Source: Cephalotus follicularis
Lineage: Eukaryota; Streptophyta; Magnoliopsida; Oxalidales; Cephalotaceae
Assembly: GCA_001972305.1 (NCBI GenBank)
Contig: BDDD01000078.1
Coordinates: 737,276-801,275 of the forward strand
Length of the DNA stretch: 64,000 nucleotides
Direction of reading: 5' to 3'
Position 1 is the stretch's first letter. Every line of letters begins with the position of its first letter. Shown here piece by piece: positions 22,457 through 32,915 of the stretch. The notes under the pieces are model-generated. The model saw only the letters and a list, made by a program, of their open reading frames with translations. It ran no database searches and was not told where the DNA came from. A program made the position numbers and the translations under genes.

Positions 22457-22644
22457 TTTTGTATGTGTACGATATAGAAACTTGAAGTTTGAAATTTTGA
22501 GGTTTAGTGAAGTTATAAGAAATTAATGAAAGATGTTATTAACAAACAAGATTGTTAAATGATTTAAGGTTAACACCCCCAGTAACGCACCGAATCCTTG
22601 TAGCTCACTTTGAGTATTAATGATCTCGGATTGGGGGCGTTACA

Positions 22645-23285
22645 TTGTTTCATTGCCACCGGATAGAGATATGGAGTTCAGTATCAAATTAATGCTAGTA
22701 ACTGCTCCTATTTCTAAATCTCCATACAGAATGGCTCCCGCTGAACTGAAGGAGTTAAAGATTCAATTGTAATATTATCTTGACAAGGGATTTATCAGAT
22801 CGAGTGTGTCACCATGGGGAGCACCGATATTGTTTGTATAGAAGACGGATGGATCGATGCGATTATGCATTGATTATCAGTTATTGAATCAGGTGACTGT
22901 GAAGAAAAAGTATCCTCTTCCACACAATGAGGAGTTGTTCGATCAATTACAAGGCTCAACTGTGTTCTCTAAACTTGACTTGAGGACAGGTTATCATCAG
23001 TTGAGGATTCGTAAGGGCAATGTTGAGAAGACTACTTTTCCAACCATATATGGTCATTATGAGTTCCTGATATTACCGTTTGGATTGACAAATGCCCCTA
23101 CAAAATTCATGTGTTTAGTGAACCGGGTATTTCAACCCTATATGGATCAGTTTGTTGTGATCTTCTTAGACGACATTCCTATATATTTGAATATTATTGA
23201 GGATCATATGCAACATCTGAAGATTGTATTACAGACTCTATGGAATGAGCGCTCATTTGCTACATTCAGTAAGTGTGAATTTTAG
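22645..23285 (+). pseudogene. Element D reverse transcriptase, broken (E family)
   Basis: It starts abruptly in the chromovirus linker ([12 protein letters not shown]) with the [16 protein letters not shown] block, has stops TAA at 22770 and TAG at 22839, then RT with [40 protein letters not shown] and the catalytic FLDDIPIY. It ends at TAG 23283. The words match the E element (41670-41981) more closely than C, so D is an E-family copy. Its gag and protease are absent. Confidence 0.88.
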
Positions 23286-23915
23286 CTAGATAGTGTGACT
23301 TTCCTTGGTCATATCGTATATAGTGAAGGGTTATCAGTGGATCCTTCAAAGATCGAGAGCATTGTGAATTTGCCACAACCGAAGAACGTTACCGAGGTTC
23401 GTAGCTTCTTGGGGTTGGCTATTACTGAAGATTTATTGAAGGATTTTCCAAGATTGCTGTTCCATTGACCTGTCTGACTCAGAAGAAGTCAAGTTTTGAA
23501 TGGGACGACGCTTGTGAAGCAAGCTTTCAGGAATTAAAGAGTCAGTTGATTTCGACTCATGTTCTGATATTACCTGAGGGTAATGAAGACTTTGTTGTGT
23601 ACAGTGATGCTTCTGGGAAAGGCTTGGGATGTGTTCTCATGCAACGTGGTGCTTCAAGGAAATTGAAACCGTATGAGGAGAATTATCCTGTACATGATCT
23701 TGAATTAGCTACCATAGTGTTTGCTTTACAGAAATGGAGACACTATCTCTATGGTGCTCAAATTGAGATATTCACCGACCACGAAAATTTGAAGTATATA
23801 TTTTCTCAAAAGGAATTGAATTGAATTCTTCAATGATTATAATTGCAATATTCAATACCACATAGGGAAAGCGAATGTCGTTGCGGATGCCTTGAGTTGC
23901 AAAGCAATGTTTGCT
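23286..23915 (+). pseudogene. Element D RT end and RNase H, broken
   Basis: VTFLGHIV and 'RSFLGLA' wording mark the RT end, followed by a frame change near 23430. 23465-23824 gives RNase H ([39 protein letters not shown]). A small deletion near 23820 removes part of the segment before 'FNDYNCNIQYH', and the domain ends with [11 protein letters not shown] at about 23900. Confidence 0.85.
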
Positions 23916-25007
23916 GGTGCGATGGCCTCACCGTGGAAACTACTGGAGGATTTTCAAAGATGGAATCCGTTCATGGTTTCCAGAGGTGTTATTGTTGCAA
24001 GTCTTAGAGCACAACGAGAACTTCTTGATCGCATCAAGAATGCTCAGTTTAGTGACACAGAGTTATGGAACATTCATAAGAATTTAGAATTAGCTCCTAA
24101 CTCTGATTTCTCCACACCTTTTGATGGTATGTTGAGGTTCCAAGGGAGAATATGTGTTCCGGGTGACAAGAGTTTAAGATATGAGCTATTGCAACAACCT
24201 TATAGATCCCAATGCTATATTCATCCGAGAAGCTCTAAGATGTGGCATGATCTGAAAGGGAACTACTGCTGGAGTGGCATGAAGAGAGATATTACCAAAT
24301 TTGCTGCCAGATGTTTGACTTGTCAGAGAGTCAAGGCAGAACATCAGAAACCTGCAGGAATGTTGAAATCCTTATCAGTAGTAGAATTGGAGTGGGAGCA
24401 TGTAACCATGGATTTTGTGTCAAGTTTGCCGAGATCATAAAAACTCCATGAAGCTGTTTGGGTTGTCGTCGACAAAGTCACCAAGTCTGCTCACTTTGTT
24501 CTGATGAATATGACGTATTCCATTGAGGAGTTAGCTCGGCTATACATTCGGGAGATTGTGAAATTGCATGGAGTTCCGGCCAGTATCGTTTGTGACCATG
24601 AAGCGAGGTTTACCTCGAGGTTCTAGATGGAGTTCCAATCAGCCATGGGAACAACATTGAATTTTGGTATGGCATTTCATCCACAGACTGACGGACAGTC
24701 CGAGCGTACCATTCAAACTCTAGAAGATATGCTCCGGGCTTGTGTGATTGATTTTTTTGGAAGTTGGGAGGATCACATTCCGCTTATTGAATTCTCCCAG
24801 AACAACAGTTATCATTCTAGCATCGGGATGGTTCCTTATAAGGCTTTATAAGGAAGGAAATGTAGATATCCTATATGCTAGGATGAAGTGGGTGAAAGAC
24901 AAGTATTAGGACCTGACATTGTCCAAGAAACTACCGATAAGGTTATGATAGTCAGGAAAAGGTTACTTGCTTCTTAGAGTCGGCAAAAGAGTTATGCCGA
25001 TAGAAGG
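23892..25007 (+). pseudogene. Element D integrase, broken and cut by a SIRE-like LTR
   Basis: The zinc-binding region (WHDLKGNYCWSGMKRDI, then RCLTCQRVKAEHQKPAG) and catalytic core (VTMDFVSSLPRS, TDGQSERTIQTLEDMLRACV) are recognisable. Stops lie at 24438 (TAA), 24624 (TAG), 24849 (TAA), 24879 (TAG) and 24975 (TAG). The frame ends at 25007, where the minus-strand SIRE-2 LTR begins, in the block SRQKSYAD-R. The rest of D is not in the window in recognisable form. Confidence 0.88.
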
Positions 25008-25679
25008 TGTAGGTTCACAACTAGCAACCTAGAGCGGGGGTGAATAGGTTATGCGGAAAATAACCCTTCTTTTCAAAGATAACAAATACAAACAAACAAT
25101 CAATCAAGTTACTCTAAACAATTATAACCAATAAAATAACTTGCAGTTTGAAAAGAGTAAGAGAAAGAGAGTTACAAACAATTTATAGTGGTTCGGCTGA
25201 CAATGCCTATGTCCACTCTCTGAAGCCGCAACTTAAGGTTCCACTAAGATTGTAATCCCACAATCAGAATCACAACTTCTGGATTTTTACAAGTTGAATC
25301 CTAACTCAGATTTTTGCGAGTTCAATCCTAACTCAGATTTTTAAAAGCTAAATCCTAACTTTGAGTGTAGGTACTAATGACCTAGGTTTACAACAATATT
25401 TCAGTGTAGTGTTTCTTTTGTAACCTCTCAAAGGTTTAAATAAAAACAATATAGGATCAAAAAACAAACTCAGAAAATGACTTGCAAATATAACTTTAGA
25501 GATAACTTTTAAAAGAATGATGTTGCTCTTGTTTCTCTTGTTGTTTGCTTGATGATTTTGCTATTGATTCAGCCTCTATTTATAGGCTTCTTGTTGAATA
25601 TTACCGTTGCTATCGTCAAGGGCGCGTTGGAGTTATTTTTGGAAGAATCTCACCATTTCAGCACCTTCAATTTTTGCAG

Positions 25680-26075
25680 ATTTTGTGTCTGGCTGTCATT
25701 GGCGTTGACGTGTATCTCCTTATGCGTTAACTCCATTAGCTCTTTGAATTGACTTCATTAGCTACTGTCCAATTCTTGCTCTATTCATGTTGACGTGTAA
25801 GTATGGCATTGACGCGGATGTCACTTGTGAGCTTCAGTACTCTCTCTATGCGTTATCGTTCAAGTCTTGATCTGAAATTTGCTTTCTTCTGCGTTGACGT
25901 CTAAAAATGGCGTTGACGTCTTTCTCATAGGTGTTGACACCAAAAAGGCTTCACGTTAACGTCCAAAGCTACTGTCCGAAATTGCACCTTTTGGCGTTGA
26001 TGTCTTCCTTATGGCGTTCACGCAGATAAAGCAATTTCCAGCACGTTGACGAGAATCATTCAAGGCCTTGACGAT
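25680..26075 (-). repeat. GTTGAC/GTCAAC motif cluster in SIRE-2 LTR
   Basis: Around ten words of the type GCGTTGACGTCT, GTGTTGACACC, CACGTTAACGTCC, GCGTTGATGTC and GCACGTTGACG, spaced about 20-45 bp. Two more are on the other side of the nested element at 30555-30600 (CACGTTGACGCC, CGTTGACGCC). The palindromic TCGA core is replaced by TTGA in this family. Confidence 0.75.
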
Positions 26076-26932
26076 TGAAATAAAACACTCTTACAATATA
26101 CAAGAGGGGGGTGAATTGAATATTGAGGAATATGCGGAAATTTAAAAACTTTAAATGTAAAGAGATAAGGAAAGAAAAACTTCTCCGAGTTTTAGAGTGG
26201 TTCGGCTAACTCTTGCCTACGTCCACTTTTCCCAAGGGAGCTCCTTGAGTTTTCACTAGCTCGATTTGATTAAGGCAGCAAATCGTTACACCTCACAACT
26301 TTGTGATTGACCTCAATCACAAGACTTTGACCTCAAAGCCTTGGAGGATTCTCCTCTTTTTTACAAGTAATTGAAATGTGTTTACAATAACCTCTTAAGT
26401 AGGTTGATATGAATAAATAAAGCTCACAACAAGAAACACTCAGATACACTCAAAGAAAGAAGCTTTAGAAGCTTGTTGGACAATGTAGAGCACTTTGAGC
26501 TTTTGCACACTAGATAGCTTGAATTTGGATTTCTCTTGAATTTGTGTGATTGATTTTGAATTGTAGTAGTTCTTGATCTTGGTAGTATTCGTGGTATATA
26601 ATCTGAGGTTCCAAACTTACTTTTATAGCCAGAAAAGATTTATGGCCGTTGCTTAAATTGTCGAAGCTTTTGATTAAAGAATGTGAGTTGCAATTGTTGA
26701 ATTTTTCTCTGCTGGCACAAAGACGTCGACTTCTTTTGAAAGGCGTCGATGTCTTTTAGTTGATAGCCATTATGGTGGTTAAACTAGCCGTTCCAGCTTT
26801 CCCGGTTCTTGTTCTCTTGAAAAGGCGTCGACTTCTTTTCTAAAGGAGTCGATGTCTTTTACTTGGTAGCCGTTGGAAGTGGTTGAACTAGCCGTTCCAG
26901 CTTTCCCGGGTGTTGTCTATTTGAAAAGGCAT
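26076..26932 (-). repeat. Partial 3' LTR of SIRE-1 element
   Basis: The complement of about the last 860 bp of the solo LTR at 17789-19163, starting TGAAATAAAACACTC in plus orientation. Homology stops abruptly at 26932 inside the TCGA cluster, and unrelated internal sequence follows. Four TCGA words remain at 26720-26930. Confidence 0.9.
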
Positions 26933-26982
26933 GAGTAAAATCAATTGAATTTGAAGGAATTATAAATGAATGTCAAAATAAG

Positions 26983-27199
26983 CATTGTAGTTAAGTTGCA
27001 ATAAGCATAAGAATGCAGAAGCTAAGAATTTGAGCCTGCATAAGTGACATATCTCCCATTTTCAATGCAATTCTCCTCTATAATGCATAACATTGTAGTT
27101 AAGTTGCAATAAGCATAAGAAAGCAGAAGCTAAGAATTTGAGCCTGCATAAGTGACATATCTCCCATTTTCAATGCAATTCTCCTCTATAATGCATAAC
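26983..27199. repeat. Tandem duplication, 2 x 108 bp
   Basis: Two adjacent copies beginning CATTGTAGTTAAGTTGC at 26983 and 27091. I see about one difference between them (AATGCAG against AAAGCAG), so the duplication is recent relative to the decay of the element. It lies between the env-like ORF and the partial LTR. Confidence 0.88.
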
Positions 27200-27255
27200 T
27201 TATCATTTTTCATTTTTCTACCATTCTCCCCATAAACCTTTGAGCTTAACATTTA

Positions 27256-27275
27256 TATCATTCTCCCCCTTTTTG
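27256..27275 (-). other. Polypurine tract of SIRE-1 element
   Basis: On the minus strand this reads as CAAAAAGGGGGAGAAT-type sequence, the standard SIRE polypurine tract. Further GGGGAG-like runs nearby (27225, 27320) make the exact one used uncertain. Confidence 0.6.
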
Positions 27276-27562
27276 GTATATCATCAAAAAGATCCTACAA
27301 GGGCAGAAAAACATTAGCTCCCCCTAAATCACAGCAGGGGTTAAAAAAGGCAAAAAAAATGCATATCGGCAAAGAGAAAAAATTTGAAAAACAATCAAGA
27401 GGACATGATCATTCATTGCAATCAGTAAATCATTCATATAATTGTAAACATCATTCATAAAACACAATTATAAACAACAATTTGCATAAACATTTCATTA
27501 AAATCAAACATTGTTCATTACAAACACAAAATAGGAAAATGAACTCAAGGTTCATAACAACA

Positions 27563-28920
27563 TTAAAAACAGCAAACAACAACATCAAACAAGTTAACAA
27601 CAACATCAAGAAATGAAGATTCAGGAGTGGAGTCGGATTCGGATTTGTCGCCCGAAGTTTCTTCAACTTGATCAATTGTCTTTGATTCGGCGAGCTTCCT
27701 CTCCATCCTCTTTAATCTTCTCTTCGTGACTTTTAAGTCATAGAAGATGTTGTCATCAGTGAGTTGGGAGTCCTTGTGAATAGTTCTAATATCACCTTCC
27801 AAACGATTGAGCCGTGAGTGGACTTCTTTGAGTGAGCCTTCCATGGCAGCAAATTTTGCTTCCATAAACTCCATCATGCGATCGTAGTCAGCAGTGGATG
27901 ATGAGGGAGCAGTCTGTGTAGGGGGGTAGGGGCTGCTGGTGCAGTGGCATCATGTTCCCAAGGGGGATTTTCTTCTTGTTCCTCCCTTGCAAGCCTAGGA
28001 GCTTGATCCGCTCTAGGGTGATATGTCCACACTCCTTCCTCCTTTTTCCAGACCATTCGGTTCAGCGTACTCTTATTGTACGTATCCTCCTTCTTCAATT
28101 TCGTGGGGGTCTCTCCTACAAGAGGAATGTGATAGTGGAGGAAGATAAGGGTGAGAAGAAATCCATAGGGTAGGACTGATTTCTTTTGGGAAAAAGCACG
28201 AACCATAGTCTTGAGAATTAACAGAGGGAAACAAAATTCGACCTTTGAAATGATGCACCACATGATAAACACTTGCATCCTAGAAAGTTTGGCGTACCCT
28301 CCACCGGTTGGTAAAATTTGGTGCACAATGAGGTGGTGGAGGAGCCGATGATCAACAGATAAACGGTTGGTTGTCAAGGCCATATTAGGATGGACGTTTG
28401 GATCATTGGGATATAGAATCGAAAGAATTTGGTTAGGGTGAAAACCCTCAACCTCCGGCCATTTTTTGTGTTCAAACACATAAATGCCGTGATGTGGAAT
28501 ATGGAGAATCGAAGCTAAAATTCTAGCATCGAGATACATACTCTGACCTTTGACAACAGATGTCACAGCAAATTCTTGGTTTTGCTCGGAAACCATTTTG
28601 AGATTTGAGTAAAAATCTTTAACCAATTTTATATAAAAAGGGTTAGAGATTTGGACTAAAGGGAGTAAATGTAGGTTATCTAACCATGACACAAACGAGA
28701 ATTCGGAGGAGCAGAAATCATAGTCTATATTTCTGCCTCCCATAACCCTCTTTTCAACAAAACTTAGGGTTTGGATTGGGACAGGGTGTTCAGAAGAGGA
28801 ATCGGAGTGGGAAGATGTAGAAGAAGATTCCCTAACCTCTAATCTCTGCTTCTTAGCAGATTTCTTTGGTTGGGAAGGAGAAACAGCCTTCTTTTTGGTG
28901 GTTCGTTTTGTTCTAGGCAT
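27563..28920 (-). pseudogene. SIRE env-like/extra ORF (putative plant transposon protein), one frameshift
   Basis: A second ORF downstream of pol, as in SIRE/Maximus elements. 28920-27874 encodes 348 residues: a basic N-terminus (KRTTKKKAVSPSQPKKSAKKQ, probably nuclear-targeting), a Ser-rich stretch, and a conserved domain with NPFYIKLVKDFYSNL and ILHIPHHGIYV, resembling the 'putative plant transposon protein' family. The frame then breaks at a run of C (G on the plus strand) at about 27925-27930. 27877-27563 continues with a predicted coiled coil (EAKFAAMEGSLKEVHSRLNR) and an acidic tail. Function is unknown; I see no signal peptide, and the last residues are hydrophobic. Confidence 0.8.
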
Positions 28921-29544
28921 TTTGACAAGCAGGTGGTGTGCACAAGGTGAAAGATCAAAGAGTGAAATGATTCAGTGGATTCGGACAGACGAAAAACGAT
29001 TTTTGTAGTGGAGAAGAGTTGAGAGAGTTGTTTTCGACCAGAAAGAAACGATTTTGAAGAAAAAACAGAAAGATTGAAAATTTTTGAAAACCAGGAGAGA
29101 GAGGGAAAGTGAGAAAAGAGAGAAAGATCGACTTTTTAAGGAGAAGTCGAGTGTCTGATGAAAAGACGTCGACGTCTTTAGAGAAGGAGTCGACGCGATT
29201 TTAAAATTTTGCTATAAAAACGGTGTGTTTTAAAAAGGATCGACGTATTTTTAAAAGAGGTCGACGTGTTTTAGAAAAACACAAAGGGATCGACGTCTTT
29301 CAAAAGAAGTCGACAGAATTTTCATAAGATGCATTTTTCCAGAAAAGGAGTCGACTCTGTTTTGCAAAGCACAAAAAATTCCAGAAAAGGAGTCGACGTT
29401 TTTCAATGCAGAACAGAAAAATCAAGCCAAAAACAGCACAATAAACAACAACAATTATCGTATCAAACATTCATACAATCAATAATGTCATTCAAACATA
29501 ATGTATGTCATTCAAGTTCACATAATCCTAATTCTCTTCTAAAC
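28921..29544 (-). other. Non-coding stretch between SIRE-1 pol and env-like ORF, with TCGA motifs
   Basis: No conserved ORF. At 29130-29400 about ten words of the type GACGTCGACGTCTTT, GGAGTCGACGC, GGATCGACGTATTTT and AAGTCGACAG are spaced about 20-35 bp. They have the same dialect (AAG-TCGAC, then CTTT) as the LTR of this family, although this is internal sequence. Confidence 0.7.
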
Positions 29545-30408
29545 TTAGAAATTCTCATCTAAAGGCTTGGTGAAGATATCCGCCACTTGTTTTTCGGTGG
29601 GGACATACTCTAACAAAATGTCACCAGATTCTACATGTTCTCTTAGGAAATGATACCTAATGTCAATGTGTTTTGTCCTAGAGTGATGTACGGGGTTTTT
29701 GGCTAGGCAAATACTACTAGTATTATCACACTTAATGGATACATCTTTAACATAAACACCATAATCAACTAATTGTTGCTTTTGCCAAAGAATTTGCGCA
29801 CAACAACTACCAACAGCTATATATTCAGCCTCAGTGGTGGATAAAGCAACTGAATTTTGCTTCTTGATAAACCAAGATACTAGCATGCTTCCTAGGTATT
29901 GGCATGAACCACTAGTACTCTTGCGGTCTACTTTATATCCACCAAAATCGACATCCGAGTAGGAATGCAAATCAAAACTAGAGTCTCGGGAATACCATAA
30001 GCCTAAGGTAGGAGTGTATGCAAGATACTTAAAAATTCTTTTCACAGCAAATAAATGAGATTCTTTTGGGTTTGATTGAAAATGTGCACACAAGCAAACA
30101 CTAAATAAAATGTCGGGTCTACTAGCCGTCAAGTATAACAAAGAACCTATCATACTTCTATAAAGCTTTTGATCGATACACTTACCTTGTTCATCTTTGT
30201 CAAGCTTTGTAGAGGTACTCATTGGTGTCTTGCTTGTCTTGGCATTTTCCATCCCAAACTTCTTGAGAATATCCTTTGTGTATTTCATTTGGTTGATGAA
30301 GATCCCATATTTATTTTGTGTCACTTGTAGTCCGAGAAAGTAGTTAAGTTCTCCCATTAAGCTCATTTCAAATTCGGCTTTCATAGTGTTTGAAAATTCC
30401 TTGCACAA
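29545..30408 (-). pseudogene. SIRE-type copia RT C-terminus and RNase H (287 aa, open but truncated)
   Basis: One uninterrupted frame with copia RT end motifs (MGELNYFLGLQV, YTKDILKKFGM, GSLLYLTASRPDILFSVCLCA) and RNase H (YSDVDFGGYK, DRKSTSGSCQYLG, ALSTTEAEYIAV, KCDNTSSICLAKNP, then EKQVADIFTKPL at the end). It begins just downstream of where the YVDD catalytic motif should be, because the element is deleted there and fused to LTR sequence at about 30408. The missing catalytic region means no polymerase activity, although RNase H residues look intact. It is the best preserved copia coding block in the window. Confidence 0.92.
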
Positions 30409-30514
30409 AATTTTAGACTTTGATATTCAACTTGTAATTCCTTGCACATCAAGTAACTTAGTTAGATGCAAATATGTTATCATCAAAACAAGGATTGAGA
30501 CTTAATCGTCAACA
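30409..30514 (-). repeat. Stub of the SIRE-1 5' LTR start
   Basis: The complement of the first 105 bp or so of the SIRE-1 LTR (17789 onward), ending at 30514 with GTCAACA. The other side is joined directly to RT at a short A/T-rich stretch, so the deletion removed most of this LTR and about 3 kb or more of internal sequence. Confidence 0.85.
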
Positions 30515-30732
30515 ACGAAGATAATCTTGCAAAGCCCAGAATATGTACTCTTTCCAAGCACGTTGACGCCTAGTGTCTAGTCGTTGACGCCAATATGACA
30601 GATATACACATTTATGTCTGTTTTGACTTGCAAGTTCCTATTTGTTACTTTCAAGCATATCCTTCACATCAACAAACACATTAGGTGTTTTGTTATCATC
30701 AAAACCAAGATTGTAACACATAAATGTCAACA

Positions 30733-31189
30733 ATCTCCCCCTTTTTATGATTACAAAACATATACAATAAAAAGGCATAAAAACTCAATACCATTTTAAA
30801 ACTTTAAAACACAAACTCTAAGCATTAAGTCTTTAAAAACATTTTATGCATGTATGATATTAATTTATACCAAAGCATCAAAACATTAACACTTTAAGCA
30901 TTCATTTAAAAACAAACTGTCTCCCTTAATAGGATATTCATTTTTTAATGCTCACAATTTATCAAAGATATTATACATATCTTCATATCATTCATTTATA
31001 TGTAGCCTTTTAATTTCTTCCCCATTTTGAAAAGCATAAAAAAGGCTAAGGAGTTAGAACTCCTCCTTGGCTTTATACATTAAAAAAAAATACTTAACAA
31101 GTTTTAATGTCATTATACCAAACATAAACAACAAGTAATCTCCCCCTGAATAAATCAACACATCAATTGATTCAAGGAGATCATAAAAC
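30733..31189 (-). other. Internal 3' end of the SIRE-2 element, non-coding
   Basis: It starts with the purine tract (minus strand) at 30733-30746 and has a second GGGGGAGA run near 31140. The stretch is AT-rich with no ORF of note. It is cut at about 31190, where sequence resembling the H-family LTR begins. Confidence 0.55.
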
Positions 31190-31609
31190 ACATATCATCA
31201 CAAAAATGCTATTCAGCATTGAAATAACAGAAAATAACATCGAATAAGATATCAGTTGCAGAAGCATTAAACTCATAAGCTGAAAAAACACGTAACGTGC
31301 ATCCCATACTGCACGCTACTCAACATATGTCTGTCATTGTTAAAAGCCCATAAACGGAGCGTGATCCATAATACATTAATCAGTAATATAAAAAATTTAG
31401 TAACTGGAAAAATACAGTGCACAACACTCAAAGGGACATAACTCTGAGTAAAACATTATTAAAATTTGTACTCCATCTGTAATATCCCGTTTTTATATTG
31501 ACATGATTGTATGATTATTGTTTGGCATTATATCATGTTTGACTTATCCTATGTTTTGTGGATCTATTTGATTTTTGGTTTGATTTCCCCTGAGTTTTGT
31601 TTTCTGGGC

Positions 31610-31750
31610 ACAAAGCGCCGACTCCCTCTTTAGAGACGACGACGCCTTGGTGGCTGGATGGGAGGTCGACGCCTATATGTGTGTTCTGATGCGTTTTGTA
31701 TTTAAAGGCTTGGCAGTCGACGCCTTAAGCAACCTGTCGACGCCTTGATC
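31610..31750 (+). repeat. TCGA-type motif cluster 1 in B-family solo LTR
   Basis: AAAGCGCCGACTCC, GACGACGACGCC, GAGGTCGACGCC, CAGTCGACGCC and CTGTCGACGCC, followed by CTT or TTG, about 130-270 bp from the LTR start. Confidence 0.78.
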
Positions 31751-32499
31751 GGGTTTCTATATCAGTTTGGTCGGTGACAACGTTTTTGGAAGGCTGATTT
31801 CTTACCTTTTTCGAGTTATTCGATTTTCCTTAAGTAATAAACGCGTTTGATCTATATAGTAACATCCTAATATGTTGATTTTGACAATTAAACACCCGGA
31901 TTTTGCATTTAACCAGACAAATTGTTTTAAAAAGCATAAACTTTCTGCATATTCTTACAAACAAACAGCAGCTTTGAACCTGATTTTCCACACTGATTTC
32001 GACGTTTTCTGGAGGTAACTTCTAAACGAAAATTGTAGTTTATACATTATAGTTTCAATATCATCCATTGTTTCGTGTTGAAACCATCTATAGCATGATC
32101 TAGAGCATGGTTTAGGAGGTCTGTTGAAACTAAAATCTGCTGTTATTTTTATGTGTTCATTCATGAGTTTTATGCATGATTTGTAATATTGATGATTAAA
32201 AACAAGAAATAATGTCATTGATACAAGCATATATATGTATATTATTGTTTTAACGGATTACAAACAAGAAAATCGGATTATAATTCATGTTTTGGTAAAC
32301 TATTTTTGAAAACCATGTTTTTATAAAAACATACTATGTTAAGCTTATTAATCTCATGATTTCGTGTTTGTAACCGCTATATTGATAAATACAGAATCAT
32401 ATGACACGTTTTTAAGTTTGGTTATAGTTATAATTGCCTTCTGTATATGAAAAATCGGATGATTCTAGTTTTCTGCAATTGTTGTTCTGTGACTGACGC

Positions 32500-32640
32500 A
32501 AGACGCCGACGCCTAGTATCTGAGCGCCGACGCCTTGTGCCGTGTTATGCCTTAGTCGGTCGACCCCTTACTCGACGCCTAGTCTCTTTGTTGTTCTTTA
32601 CCCGTCGACGCCTAAGTACTAACGGTCGACGCCTTAAGAC
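32500..32640 (+). repeat. TCGA-type motif cluster 2 in B-family solo LTR
   Basis: GACGCCGACGCC, GCGCCGACGCC, GGTCGACCCC, CTCGACGCC, CGTCGACGCC and GGTCGACGCC, about 1.02-1.16 kb from the LTR start. The dialect (TCGACGCC) differs from that of LTR B of the same family (CAGTCGACTG). Confidence 0.78.
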
Positions 32641-32785
32641 AATTTTCATGTTTTGATTTCTTTTATGATATGTGATGTTTGAACTCGTATGTTTAGGTGT
32701 TATTATCGTTCCTGGTGAAGTTAAGACACTCTAGGAAACTTTTGTCCGGTATTCGTATTTGTTTAGATTGTTCAATCAGCTAAGG

Positions 32786-32915
32786 TACGGATTCTTCGTT
32801 CCTTGATACACTCTTATGATTTCACTGAAATAAATCAGTTTATATTTTTGTACGGATTCTTCGTTCCTTGATACACTCTTATGATTTCACTGAAATAAAT
32901 CAGTTTATATTTTTG
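32786..32915. repeat. Perfect 65-bp tandem duplication inside solo LTR
   Basis: The block beginning TACGGATTCTTCGTTCC occurs at 32786 and again, apparently identical, at 32851. Diverged TACGGATT starts continue at 32916, 32965, 33016 and 33093, suggesting an older repeat with a recent extra copy. Confidence 0.85.

Larger units (their letters stand above)
20470..22644 (+). repeat. 3' LTR of chromovirus C, with nested TRIM-like solo LTR
   Basis: It starts TGTAATGACCG right after the purine tract of C and ends GGGGGCGTTACA at 22644. Without the TRIM-like insert and its TSD it is about 1.76 kb. It differs from the B LTR at 11038-13774, so the 5' and 3' LTRs of this composite belong to different families, which supports the chimera. 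Directly after it comes pol of element D with no intervening primer site. Confidence 0.82.
26076..30514 (-). mobile_element. SIRE/Maximus-like Ty1/copia element (SIRE-1), internally deleted
   Basis: A minus-strand element nested in the SIRE-2 LTR. From right to left it has a 106-bp stub of the 5' LTR start (30409-30514) joined straight to the end of RT-RNase H (29545-30408), a non-coding stretch rich in TCGA words (28921-29540), an env-like ORF (27563-28920), a purine tract, a 108-bp tandem duplication and a partial 3' LTR (26076-26932). Flanks are ACGAT (26071-26075) and ACGAA (30515-30519), an imperfect TSD. Gag, protease, integrase and most of RT are gone, and the 3' LTR lacks about 520 bp of its start. 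Confidence 0.87.
25008..30732 (-). repeat. SIRE/Maximus-like LTR (SIRE-2 family), split by the SIRE-1 element
   Basis: On the minus strand the LTR starts at 30732 with TGTTGACATTTATGTG and the SIRE-type 'TTTTGATGATAACA' wording, and ends at 25008 with ..GAACCTACA. Without the nested element (26076-30514 plus 5 bp) it is about 1.28 kb. A purine tract, AAAAAGGGGGAGAT on the minus strand, lies directly at its start (30733-30746), so this is a 3' LTR whose internal region is to the right. It cuts the integrase of D. Its TCGA-type words are written GCGTTGACG. Confidence 0.82.

Noticed and set aside
13774..25007. One intact autonomous element from B gag to D integrase
   Set aside because: The domain order repeats (two proteases, two to three RT starts) and LTR families differ, so at least three elements are involved.
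27952..28173. Plus-strand ORF over the env-like gene (and 19799-20260 minus over integrase, 40111-40648 plus, 57389-57924 plus)
   Set aside because: Shadows of the real pol or env-like frames on the opposite strand.
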